From Chlorops oryzae (taxonomy: Eukaryota > Arthropoda > Insecta > Diptera > Chloropidae), in assembly GCA_020466095.1 (NCBI GenBank), contig CM035807.1, positions 53,410,752 to 53,474,751 on the forward strand: a stretch of 64,000 nucleotides of DNA, in the 5' to 3' direction. The notes beneath the pieces are model-generated. The model was not told the DNA's origin. It ran no database searches and worked only from the letters and a program-made list of their open reading frames with translations. Numbering within the stretch: position 1 is the stretch's first letter; every line of letters begins with the position of its first letter. The position numbers were made by a program, and so were the translations under genes. Positions 11,905-22,952 of the stretch are shown here, in pieces.

Positions 11905-12573
11905 TGGGAGTAAGCTACAAAATTGACTTGTTTATTGAGAATAATCCTAAAAACGTCTAAATTGTTTTGTGGGCAGTAAATTTCACCGCGATTGCTCAGT
12001 TTTTTTTATATAAAAAAAAAATCCAAAAAATAGTTAAAAGCAAAAACATAAGCCTAGGTACATGCATTTTTTAGGGTTTTTTTCTGTGTTTTACTAATTT
12101 TAATTAACAATTCAGTATAGCAAACTCTTCGTATTAAAATGTTCTACGATTCTGCATTCAAGGATTTGCAAAGTATGGGGTCAATTTTCTTCTACATAGA
12201 AAAATATAGGCATGGTGGGAAAAAATATAACAACATTTCGTTCAAAAATTTTACTTTATGAAGCTGTAAGTTAAAATTAGTAAATAAGACGTTAACAATA
12301 CTTTACACGAAACCTAAAAAATTTTATTAGCTTTCCAATGGATGTAAAAAAATTCTAATCAAGAAAGAAGATTTTGAATTACAACTAAAATAGTGAAACA
12401 GAAAATATTTAGTTCTTTTTTTAACAGCTAATTTAAGCTTTAAAATAAAATCACCTTGATGGACCCCTAAACCTTTGTCAATTTTCATTTTTAATACACC
12501 AAGATTTATGGTTTTCTTAGCAGATTTAGAAAATCAATGTTCATGTTAAAAGTAAAAAAAGTGGGACGGTCTA
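11562..12573 (-). repeat. right inverted arm of the DNA transposon
   Basis: Inverse copy of 8379-9401. Holds the transposase promoter side, exon 1, intron 1 and the first part of exon 2. The terminal 13 bp are a perfect inverse of the left end. Confidence 0.9.
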
Positions 12574-12581
12574 ATGTACAT

Positions 12582-13788
12582 CCATCGTATCATCAAGATC
12601 CATCCACAAAAAATTTTTTATATAAGTTTTCAAACCTTAAACTTTTTAAGAGGGGGAAGGGGTCTACTATGGTCTATTATTCTTACAAAAAAAAAATGCA
12701 TTTCCATAATGTCAATACCTAAAATGAGAAAAGTATTTGCATGGATGGTCGTTCATGCATGCACATGCTTGCAATTTAAGACATAAATATATCAAATGTT
12801 AAGAGCTTATTTCGCACGATCAAAGTCGAATGATCAAGTGAAGTAAATAAGCAAGCATATAGCAAGCTTCATTCGCATTCAAAACCATACAATCATGCAT
12901 ACATACATATAGCAAGCTTCATCCCAACTCATTCAAAGTCAGAGCATAAAATCACACATGGCTCACAAATATGAAAACTAAGGGCTCATTTACACTTTTG
13001 ACGTTTTACACCAAATTGACTGAAAATTTTAAAATATTATCTCGATTTAAAAAGCGATTTTGACGTAAAAATTCTTACGATTGTTTTGAAATAGATTTGA
13101 AAAATGTATAAATTGCCCCCTAATATATAAAAAAAACAAAAAAAAAAAAAATTAAAAATTATAATATAAAAAAAAAAATAAATAAATAAAAATATATGCA
13201 GGAATGTCTAAACTAAGAATTTCGAGAAGCTTTAAAGTATATAGTAAAATCATTAGAAAATATAATTTTGCTTCGACCTAAAAACGGACGGAAATATATG
13301 TTTAAAATGTAATACAGAGAGAATACAAATGAATATATAAAAGAAATTTTTAAACTTAGAATAAGTAAATTTTTGGATTGTAATAGTAACTTTTTAAAGA
13401 GTAGAGTTAATAAATATCAGTTTAAAGCTTTTATTCAACACGGAGATCACACACCATGAAACGAAAAGATGTGGATGACCAGAAAGCGGCATATCCCACA
13501 CCAAACAACAACACGGCAGCACAACAACAACGCGAGAGACCAATGAAACTCGCAATACAACACCAGACACTACAAAAGGCAGTACAACAACTGTGGTGTA
13601 ATCAACCACACCAATTTCAGCTACTATAGCATAACCGATGACATTGCTGGGTCTACAAACAACGGCGGATTTAACTAAATTTCAACGCAGCCATGCAGCA
13701 AGCACTTTAACTCGAAAAGTCGTTTCACCACACGGAGGTCACAACAAGATATGACTTGATGAAAAGTCACGATGCTCGTGACTTTGCT
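12582..13788. other. 3' untranslated part of the gag-only element
   Basis: AT-rich, with one ATTTGCAT octamer at 12735-12742, A-runs near 13130-13170, and a less AT-rich block at 13440-13790 that is also present, diverged, at 61570-61840. No coding sequence recognised. Confidence 0.7.
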
Positions 13789-13803
13789 GAAGGAGGGGAG
13801 GAA
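13789..13803 (+). promoter_or_regulatory. polypurine tract
   Basis: GAAGGAGGGGAGGAA directly abuts the TGTTG start of the 3' LTR, as expected for the plus-strand primer of reverse transcription. Confidence 0.85.
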
Positions 13804-14737
13804 TGTTGTGTGTCACAACCGCACAAACAGTTCTTATACCTTATTTCGATATGCGATAAAGTACAACAACGAAAACACCGGCGTTCAGAATAAATAAAAC
13901 ATTAACGCTGACGTAAACAATCAAAGCCAATGATCGCAAATACTAAGAACATCAGACGATTGGATCGGGCGAGTGAGCGCCAAGACGAAATGGCCGAAAC
14001 AGCTAGTCAGCAATTATGTCGCATAAGCTATGCACAAGAAGTTCATCGTCTTAAATACTGACCTGCTCCAATAATAATAACAACAACAACACGTAGCAGG
14101 TGAAGACTGGAATAAAGCTGACGCTAGAAGTATTAAGCAACAGCAGCACGCAACAACAACAATCGAGATGACCCAGAAGAGTGTCGCAACAACCGATATT
14201 GCTAGAACAGCAATATCTCTTGAAGACTGGAATAAAGCTGACGCTAGAAGTATTAAGCAACAGCAGCACGCAACAACAACAATCGAGATGACCCAGAAGA
14301 GTGTCGCAACAACCGATATTGCTCGAACAGCAATATCTCTTGAAGACTGGAATAAAGCTGACGCTAGAAGTATTAAGCAACAGCAGCACGCAACAACAAC
14401 AATCGAGATGACCCAGAAGAGTGTCGCAACAACCGATATTGCTAGAACAGCAATATCTCTTTATTTAAACTGAGATTCGTGCACTGGAGGAGGACTACGA
14501 TCAGAACCGTGAACCGAAGTATTCAGTAGATCTCAACTTTAACGCACCTACTCACGAGCCAGGACGTTGAAGTGTGGATCTCCGTGTTAGCTAGCGAATA
14601 GCTCATAAAAGTTAGTTAGCCTAAGGATTTAATGTTACGCCTTAAAGTAAATCAATAAATGCTATATTCAATATTAAACGGTCTCGAGTAATTCCTTGCG
14701 TTAAGTAACTTAGACGCGCTCCCTAGACGACACAACA
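13804..14737 (+). repeat. 3' LTR of the gag-only element (934 bp)
   Basis: Near-identical to 4083-4896 but with three 120-bp units (14102-14221, 14222-14341, 14342-14461) in place of two. The middle unit has GCTCGAACAG where the others have GCTAGAACAG. Followed by GCGG, the target duplication. Confidence 0.92.
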
Positions 14738-14741
14738 GCGG

Positions 14742-15652
14742 TGCGAAACGCCAGCTTGCGTTTTCGGCAAAGAATCTTCTTCAAAAAAGATCTAACATTT
14801 TACATTTGTGTACATTTTTAAAGAATGACATTTTTTTGTTATTAGTTCGACTTGAAAATATTTAAATTAGCGCTGATATTGATATCACAGGTGGCTTTCC
14901 GCTTCGAACTATATTTTGACTGTGATGACAAAAGCCGTTTTTTTTTTTTATTAAAATTTGCTTTGCCTTTTATTCTCAAAGTTACTCATTATTCTGAACT
15001 ATGTGCAAATAACCGATTAATTAATATTGTGATCCTTGGACATGAATATGCAAGTGCATCTTACTAAAATGTTGGAACTCATCGTAAACAATAAGGACTC
15101 TCGTCGAGAAAAAAATTTTGTTTTTATACTCACCATATTTGCTTTGTGTATCTGGTATTATATCTACCCTTTTTTTCTGCTAGCTCTGATTTTTTTTCAG
15201 GCTTCAGCTCCATCGTGCCTGTGCTAGTAAAATTCTTAATCCTAAACGCCGGCTTTGATGAATAAAAAGTTTGTTAAGCGGATAAATTTTCGCGGATTAT
15301 TTTTTCACGACGAAAATTACTTTTTACTCGATAAACAAGAAACACCAAAGTCCATTTAAAGTTTAATTCGCCAAGGATTCTTTATTTTCCAAACAGGGAA
15401 AACCATGCGCTCTATAAGTATAGCAATACCTTTGGTGCCTGAACACCATTCCCGGGGTCTGTTAGCAGTGCCTGAACACACATCCAAAAGTTAGCAGCAT
15501 TTAATAGTGCAGCAAGGGTTTCTTTTGCGGTAGAATTTTATACCAAGGACTATTAGTGTTTTTAATGTTCCTTAAAGTGCCATACTTCGCGGACGCATAC
15601 GTAGAAAGTCAACTACTACGAGTAGTTTTTAAGACCGGCTGGGCCACTAATG
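14742..15652. other. no gene recognised
   Basis: Starts with the displaced end of repeat R1 (GTGCGAAACGCCAGCTTGC). The rest is AT-rich with short ORFs that do not resemble known proteins. The phrase GTGCCTGAACACC/GTGCCTGAACACA occurs twice near 15436 and 15470. Confidence 0.5.
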
Positions 15653-16352
15653 TTGGGCGGATTTTTCCGGATTCCTGCACTCGCCTATTGGACCTAATAT
15701 TTTAACAAACACTTTAATGGAAACGCTCTTTGCCTTTATATGTAGAACGATTAATTATGGTGCAATATTAAACATCAACTATCAACTCTCAAATCTCAAC
15801 TATCAACTGATTCACTTAGTTTAAAAGTACAAAGCTTATTTACTTCTTACACTACTCAACACTAAAATTGCCTTTGACTTGAAACCAGTTTTTTGTAGTA
15901 TTTATTTTGCTAAATCTAAATATATCCTTAGAGTTTAAAAGTTAACTCGCGTTTTTAAATATCCGCTACGAAAAGGTTTTGCGCATTTATGACAATATTT
16001 TTTTGTCGCAGCTCCATATCGTTGGACCGTTTCAAAAAATCTTTAAGTTATATTAAAGAAGAGTCAAAACAACATATTCCTCATACATATGGATGAAATC
16101 GGTTCAAAAGTTTAGGCGCTGTAGGTCGATAGAAGCAAAAAGTTTATAAAATTTTTAACAAATTTTGTACAAAAACTTGATTTCAAACCCATATAATTTG
16201 CGAAAAAGATCATATGACAATTAGGTTTTAGAAAAAATGAGATGATTTTTTTCGTCAGAAAATATGCCATGATATTTTCGCATACTCGGCGACTCCGCGT
16301 CACGTCTTCTACTTCGCACGCTTGTGCGGTGCGAAACGCCAGCTTGCTTTTT
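15653..16352 (+). repeat. dispersed repeat R1, copy 2
   Basis: Matches 3738-4082 at both ends: GCGGATTTTTCCGGATTCCTG with the CTAATATTTTAACAAACAC block on the left, and CGCATACTCGGCGACTCCG...TTGTGCGGTGCGAAACGCCAGCTTGC on the right. The ~400 bp between (about 15850-16270) is not in copy 1. The right end preserves the uninterrupted sequence into which the gag-only element inserted in copy 1. Confidence 0.75.
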
Positions 16353-16384
16353 TGGCCATCCGTTGTCGCTAGCAGTATTGTTTA

Positions 16385-17187
16385 AGTCACAATCTGGGCT
16401 GCTTTACTCTTTGGCTCATAACAATCGATCGTTTCACAAGATGGCGTGAAGCAATACCTATGGAAAACATAACAGCTTCAACAGTCTCAAGAATTCTCAT
16501 TTTACGATGATTGGGCATCAAGATTTGGCTGCCCCGACTACATTAATACGGGCAGAAGAAGGCCATTAACATCATCTATATTTCATGGTCTTACAGCTGT
16601 TCTTGGATCAATCTTGAAACGTACTACTGCTTACGCTCTACAAGCAAATGGATTGGTTGAAAGATTTAATCGGATACTTAAATATGCCTTTTCCTGCCAA
16701 CAGGACATTGAATGGAGCAAAGCATCACCAACTGTACTAATTGGTCTTCGTGCTGCATCTAAAGACGATCTCAACACATCTAGTGAAGATCTGGTTTTTG
16801 GCAAACCACTCCATCTACCAGGAGAATTCTTTCATTCAGAAAAAGTTTAATTTTAAACATCCGAGTTTTTAACTCATCTTAAATGTATACTTTCCAGCTT
16901 CCAACCCAAGTCACCTTCTTTTCACTCAAATACTACGGCTACGTCCTAGACACGTGCTCACATATGTATATGGCTCTGAAACGATCACTCAGGAAACCCT
17001 TTACAACCGCAATTTTCTGGACCATACGCTGTGGTAAAATAAAGCAGGAAATAATTTATTATCGAAAAACGAATATCTGAAGAAACTGTTTCAGTGGACC
17101 GTATTAAGCCTGCACACATAGGGGTTTCGTGCGAATCACGTCTAAACAAACATCAAGCAGTACGTTTCGCACTGCAAGGGGGATAGT
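16385..17187 (+). pseudogene. Ty3/Gypsy integrase, 3' half
   Basis: Frames read RFTRWREAIPMENITAS, then a broken stretch, then TTAYALQANGLVERFNRILK, the catalytic-glutamate helix of the integrase core (E in VERFNR). SSEDLVFGKPLHLPGEFF follows, then a GPY/F-like C-terminal part with SVDRIKPAHIGVS and a final ARGIVWG/GGIVWG just before a purine tract at 17172-17186. Several frameshifts and stops mean it is dead. The core start missing here is the part seen at 3166-3745, so the two may be one family. Confidence 0.75.
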
Positions 17188-17383
17188 GTGGGGAATCAAT
17201 ATTTTCAAGATCAACTTGTCATCTTTGCTCTTTTTGATTTTTAAAAGCAGTCTTCTTATTTATACTAAACGATTTCTTAAAGATCCTACTGAGGATCATA
17301 GCGATCATAGGATCATAAGAAAAACTTGGATTTTGCCGTTCTTCTGACCTGCGTGTTGTTAAATTTTAGTTGATTGCAAGTGA

Positions 17384-17731
17384 TCCGTCGCAGACGAGCA
17401 CTCGTGCTATAACATCATCGATGTATCGCTCTCCACCCACTACGCCTAGCTCCGTGCAGACACCACACGCGAATGTGGCCAAGAGTCTCACTGAAGCACT
17501 TTGTCAGACTGGGGTTCCTTCCGAGTTTCCTAATTCTGGCGATAACTACGTTCACCTTCGAGTCAATCACCGTTTCTTGAACAGGATCCACATTTCAGTG
17601 AAATGTATGTTCACCCGTCAAGTCAGATGGATTTTGCTCCAAAGAATCCAGTTTCTCGTGAAATATACGTAAACCCATCGAATCAGAATTATCTTGTTTC
17701 AAACTGCAATGAAATATGCATTTACGTCTAG
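17384..17731 (+). pseudogene. coding-like tandem repeat, unrecognised protein
   Basis: Follows directly on the Gypsy integrase tail. A Ser/Thr/Pro-rich frame (SSMYRSPPTTPSSVQTPHA) leads into a diverged 60-bp tandem repeat at about 17550-17710. Read with one base of compensation near 17563, it encodes a 20-residue unit of the form PHFSEMYVHPSSQ / PVSREIYVNPSNQ ending in TAG at 17729-17731. Substitutions between units mostly keep the reading frame and the Glu-hydrophobic-Tyr-Val pattern. I do not recognise the protein. It may be part of the Gypsy element's 3' region or a host exon fragment. Confidence 0.35.
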
Positions 17732-18689
<958 letters not shown>

Positions 18690-20030
18690 CTAATTGCTGG
18701 TCGTTTCTTTTCAATCTCAAAGAGAACGACGTGTTCGATAGTCCACGCGCACGTGGATTCAAATTTCTTCGCAATTCAATGAACTATTCGCTTTGATATT
18801 TGGTGAACTTTGTTTTATTCACTTCTAGGTTAAGCTCTATGGATCCGTTAATCTGCAACAAACCAAGAGGCTCCTGTTATAGTTTTTTGGATCCTAGACC
18901 GTGTTCTATGCAGGATTTCTATATTCGAAGTGATGGTATTTCTATATAATGGTAAATCAGACGTCCATATTGGTTTTATAGCTTGGTTGTATAAAAGAAT
19001 ATTATATTTAAGCTTTAAGGGAGAGTGGCTATTTATCAACCAGTGCAAGCTATTGGCTTAAAATTTTATTAAGGTTCTCTTAAGTTCAATAAGCTAACGC
19101 CACGTCAGTCCCTTGTCAAATTGTATACTAAAACATGTGGCTTCATCACATTGTGGGATGCGTACGTTATTAAGGGAACCTTGTGGTCTCGACCAAGAAA
19201 ATTATGGGTATTTTCATGGTTTTTCTTAATAAAGCCAAATGAAAAACGTTTTTCTAAGTTTGCAGGCTTATAACATTATTTATTGACAATCCGAATCGTG
19301 TCAATGGTTTTTATTTTTCTTTTCATGTACGCAAAGTCAAAATAGTAGTTTTGAGAGAAACGCGTTCAAAGTTGCTTCGATCAAACGCGCTGCCTGGTGT
19401 GTCCACCTACTAAAACGGCAGTAGAAAAAACATATTGTCAAAATATTCACGAAGCTTTGTCAGCATATTCTTTAAAAGTCTATTCTTTCCCAAAATATAT
19501 AAAAAAATCTATTTTCAAAAAATTCTAGACCATCAGGTCCCCTTAAGACTTATGTCTGGAGAAACTTTTCTATTGATCGTGAAAATAATTTGTTGATATT
19601 TAAGCTCCAGTATTCTGATTCGCCACTTCGATAACCAGTCTGGATTATACTCGGGTATTCTCGGAGCTGAGAAGTTGCGAATCTTTTTTCCTTGGCTGAC
19701 TAAGAACCGCTCTGTCATCATCAAATTATGAAATCGGTATTTGATCGTTAAAAGGAATATCTGCTGTTTACACAAGGTAATACAAGGTTCAACAACACTA
19801 CCCTGGGCGACTCCTGCGATTATTTCAAAGCCTTTTGTAATTAACGAATTGAGTTTATTTTGAAACGTACTTTGTTTCAGTATGACTCAAAGATCGCGTG
19901 AAAATTAAAGGGATTGAAGGGAATTAAAGTAATCTTCTAAGTTTGTGTAACAGTCTGTCATGCCGAGCTTTATCGAATGTTGGTTGCACATTTAGGAATA
20001 CTGCAGATCAGTTAAGAAATTGACGTTACA
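18690..20030 (-). pseudogene. Jockey-type non-LTR reverse transcriptase, C-terminal part
   Basis: Minus-strand frames show the RT landmarks in order: VQPTFDKAWHDRLLHKLRRL (palm with F-D near WH-LL-KL), GVAQGSVVEP (the GxPQGSxLxP turn, mutated), TADIP followed by DDRAVLS (FADDTA site, degraded), WLSKWRIRxxELK, then GLTWR and LHWLINSHSPLKLKYNILLYN with IKPIWTSDLPLYRNT, typical of the post-RT region of Jockey ORF2. Many stops and frameshifts mark an old, dead copy. No endonuclease part is visible upstream. Confidence 0.75.
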
Positions 20031-20469
20031 AGTTTCGAGCGTTACCGGGGAAATAATGTAAGCGAATTATATTTTGAAATTGAATCCTATATGCAAAAAT
20101 GTTCTTCAGCCATGAATGCATCACCTAGTCAAATTAAACCACGTAATTTACCATACAATAGTTTTGGAGGTAATTGATGACAAGTGTTATTATTTGTATA
20201 ACAGAAAATTCAAATGAGATCAGAAAAAACGCCGCATTGTAAAATTGGATTTTTCGGTTATTTTTGCGGTTAGGTCTCGGTATATTGACAAAAACAATAA
20301 GAGCATATTGACAAAAAGTGGACCCAGTGTTCTCTTACTCGCGTCAGTGTCATGATTGGACAATAAATAAATAAACATAATTTTGCGGTTTTAAGCTCAT
20401 TTTGCATGCTGGAGCATTTCGCCATGTTTTTTATTTTCCCGAAAAAAATATTTTTGTGTCTAAGCCGTA

Positions 20470-20960
20470 TTAATGGGTGTGCTATCCTGGCTAATATCAG
20501 TCCAATACCATGAGAATTTGCGCCTATATCATCCCACTACCTGCCCCTGTTTACGATGGTTTTAAACTTATCCTTCCTTTCTGGGGTCATGGTTTTAACG
20601 TTGCCGTGATAATGATAAATCCAGGTTGAATTCTTTTCGATCGGTCAATAGCACCGCCCCGACGTTTTTCTTTCCTAAGTGTGTTTCCACAATATGTATT
20701 GGCGAAAAATATGGCGCGCCGGTGTGGGTTCATCAACGTCATGACTTTTGTTTGCTTGACTGAGCAAATGCCTCTCCCAGGAAAATGACTTGCTGACTTA
20801 CTGTCTCTACTGAAAACTTCTATCGATTACGATTCTTAGCAGAGCTCGGCATTGCCCTTTGTGAGTAAGCCTTTTGATAAAACCTTTTTCATATGTTGCT
20901 CCAATACACTGGCATTCAGTTATACATGTTAATTAATGGCTTTCCAAACCGTGAGCGTCA
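20470..20960 (-). pseudogene. probable Tc1-like transposase remnant
   Basis: Minus-strand frames give a KEFNLDLS stretch like the (D)EKRFNLD catalytic segment of Tc1-type transposases. Further on, GANSHGIGLILARI resembles the following WGAxSxxG strand. Upstream basic sequence is compatible with the linker region. Frameshifts and stops are frequent. A phrase CAGGGGTGTGCAAAATTGT at 21352-21370 could be an end of the same element, but I found no inverted partner. Confidence 0.4.
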
Positions 20961-21589
20961 TTTGGGTACGAACGCTTACGAACCCGTTGGAAGAACCATA
21001 AAAATTTAAAATTTTACAGCCGTCAAAAAGCTTTTTTCGCTTTCAGAAGAAAATAAGATATTGCAAAACAGCAACCCGGGCTACGACCGATTGTTCGGAA
21101 TTTAAAACTTTGCAAATCAGTTGAACGAGACCTTGGGCAAACACCAATACAACACCCACACGAGCAAGATAATTAAAACTGAGGAATTATCCTGACGAAG
21201 GCGGAAGCGAATTTGCCACAATACGTACAGAACAATAAAAAAATTAAGCGTTTGAAATAAAAGTTACTACTCCAAGCTGTTTTATTTTTTAAAATATTTT
21301 CAACGCAGCAGTCTGGAAAAACACATGAGATAACTAAAAACTATTTTTTTCAGGGGTGTGCAAAATTGTAAGAACACTTCATTTTGAACTGCCTTTGGTG
21401 TTTGGTTCGTACTTGCAGCATTATTTTGCACAAATTTTTAGTTAAAAATCAAGAAATTACTTTGGACATAAGCCACTCACATAAGGGATTCAGGCCTCTG
21501 CTTTCGAAGCATCGACATCGTGCGGAAGAATTAAGACTGGTAAGACAAATAATCTCGTGGAAGAATTTATTTTCTGGCAAATAATTTTC
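20961..21589. other. no gene recognised
   Basis: AT-rich sequence between the Tc1-like scrap and the LTR region. No coding similarity seen. Confidence 0.4.
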
Positions 21590-22843
21590 TGTTAGCTCTC
21601 GTCTTTGGTTTAGAGTAATTTTCTTGCGGTTCTTACTCAGAAAATAAGCTGTTGCTAGTTCTAATATTTAAATTTATTTTCTAGCGATTTCTACTTGGAA
21701 AGTAAACGCCTGCTAGTTCTCATATTCGGATTTATTCTCAAGGGATTTTTACCTGAAAGGTAAACTCCTTCTGGTTTTTGTTTCTGGATTTATTTTCTAG
21801 AGAATAAATAGAACTCATCCTAGCTCGTTTCCGATTTAATTCGCCAGTAATTTTACCTGAAATGAAATGAAGTGAATTCTGCACTAGCGACAGTTGACTG
21901 ATTTTACTATAAGAGACACAGCATCGCGCCGGATATTGCATTCTGCGGATATTACGGGGGATCGAGATCGCGCAAAATAAGAGGAGTGGATCCCGTTAGC
22001 TCAGAAGGAAAACTCAAATAAGTCAAACTTAAATTCTTTCTAGCCCATATTCTTTGCATCTGATTCTAGCGATCGTTACCTCTAAATCGGCACTGCTTAT
22101 GTCCCTTGCCACTTACTTCAGCGATCTTAACCTGAAGTTTTTGCAGGCCTCTGTCTTGAACACTATTCTTTGCATCTGTTTCTAGCGATTTTTAACTGGA
22201 ATAAAGATTATTTCTTTTTCCTGCCTAGTACCTCAGCAATCTTTACCTGAAGTGTCCGCTGGCCTCTGTCTTGAAAACAAGCCCATACTCTTCACATCTG
22301 TTACTAGCGATTTTAACCTGGAATCGAGATTGATGCTGTCTCCTGCCAAGTGCTTCAGCAATCTTTACCCGAACTGTCCGCAGGCCTCTGCCTTGAAGAC
22401 TACCCCTTATCCCTTACGCCTGGAGGTTCATTTTTCTAAAACCAATACTATCTTGATCCCATTGTCTTATGGTTTCTACTGGACACGACCGTGCAAAAAC
22501 GTGTGACATCCCCACTGTGCCTCCTCGCAAATTATAAATATCCTACTAGGGGCAGACCCTGAGCGAGAATCGGCGCCGACACTGGGAAGCTGGTACAAAC
22601 GCTGACCACCGACTAATACGTAAGCAACACGCTCCAGCATCAACAATTCATCGCTTTGCAACTAAAATAAGAAAATATGCTACGACTTTAATATATCTCT
22701 AGGGAAATAAGTAACTATTAGGAATAATAAATAAATACAAACTGAGTAAAATTGGAGTTGTTTTCTGGATTTCATCGAATTTCTTGTCTTGTGACGATCC
22801 ACTGGACTCACCTAGTAATTCCTCGGCAAGAAAACCCGTTACA
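21590..22843 (+). repeat. 5' LTR of the decayed Gypsy element
   Basis: Ends AAAACCCGTTACA at 22843. A TATA-like ACTATAAGA at 21906-21914 stands about 32 bp before GCATTCTG, a TATA-initiator arrangement. Five ~59-bp units precede the TATA (21595-21881) and three ~120-bp units follow (22041-22400), all built on a CTAGCGATTTTTACCTGAA core. The 5' edge is inferred. Confidence 0.7.
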
Positions 22844-22952
22844 AGTGCCACCCAAGCAGGGATCCTCGATTTAGTTAAAACAAAAAAATAACTTGGGAAA
22901 AAAACTCACGCAAAACACCCAGCATGAGAAAAAACAAAACAGATAAATACCA

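Larger units (their letters stand above)
8379..12573 (-). mobile_element. DNA transposon with ~1-kb inverted arms and CxxH-type transposase
   Basis: Ends are TAGACCGTCCCAC (8379-8391) and its inverse GTGGGACGGTCTA (12561-12573). Flanks ATGTACTT (8371-8378) and ATGTACAT (12574-12581) match at 7 of 8 bases, an 8-bp target duplication as in hAT and P elements. The arms 8379-9401 and 11562-12573 are inverted copies including promoter, first exon, first intron and the start of exon 2. The right arm continues into a full transposase; the left arm stops after about 97 codons of matching sequence. It sits inside the gag-only LTR element, so it is younger than that insertion. Confidence 0.85.
4083..14737 (+). 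mobile_element. gag-only LTR retrotransposon (TR-GAG-like), with nested DNA transposon
   Basis: The LTRs are TGTTGTGTGTCACAAC...ACGACACAACA at 4083-4896 and 13804-14737. A 4-bp target duplication GCGG lies at 4079-4082 and 14738-14741. A tRNA-Ser-type primer site (4901-4920) and a purine tract GAAGGAGGGGAGGAA directly before the 3' LTR complete the replication signals. The internal part has gag (5514-7185), a second small ORF (7260-7814) and about 1.8 kb of AT-rich leader and trailer. No DTG/DSG protease, YxDD polymerase or integrase motif occurs anywhere. A 4.2-kb DNA transposon (8379-12573) is nested in the 3' part. The element must have been mobilised in trans, probably by a Ty3/Gypsy relative. 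Confidence 0.85.

Noticed and set aside
14051..14473. Long ORFs on both strands in the LTR (Leu/Cys-rich on minus, Gln/Thr-rich on plus)
   Set aside because: They arise from the 120-bp tandem unit, whose length is a multiple of three; the same frames lie in LTR sequence in both LTRs.
21352..21370. CAGGGGTGTGCAAAATTGT as a Tc1-type terminal repeat
   Set aside because: No inverse partner found on the other side of the Tc1-like remnant.
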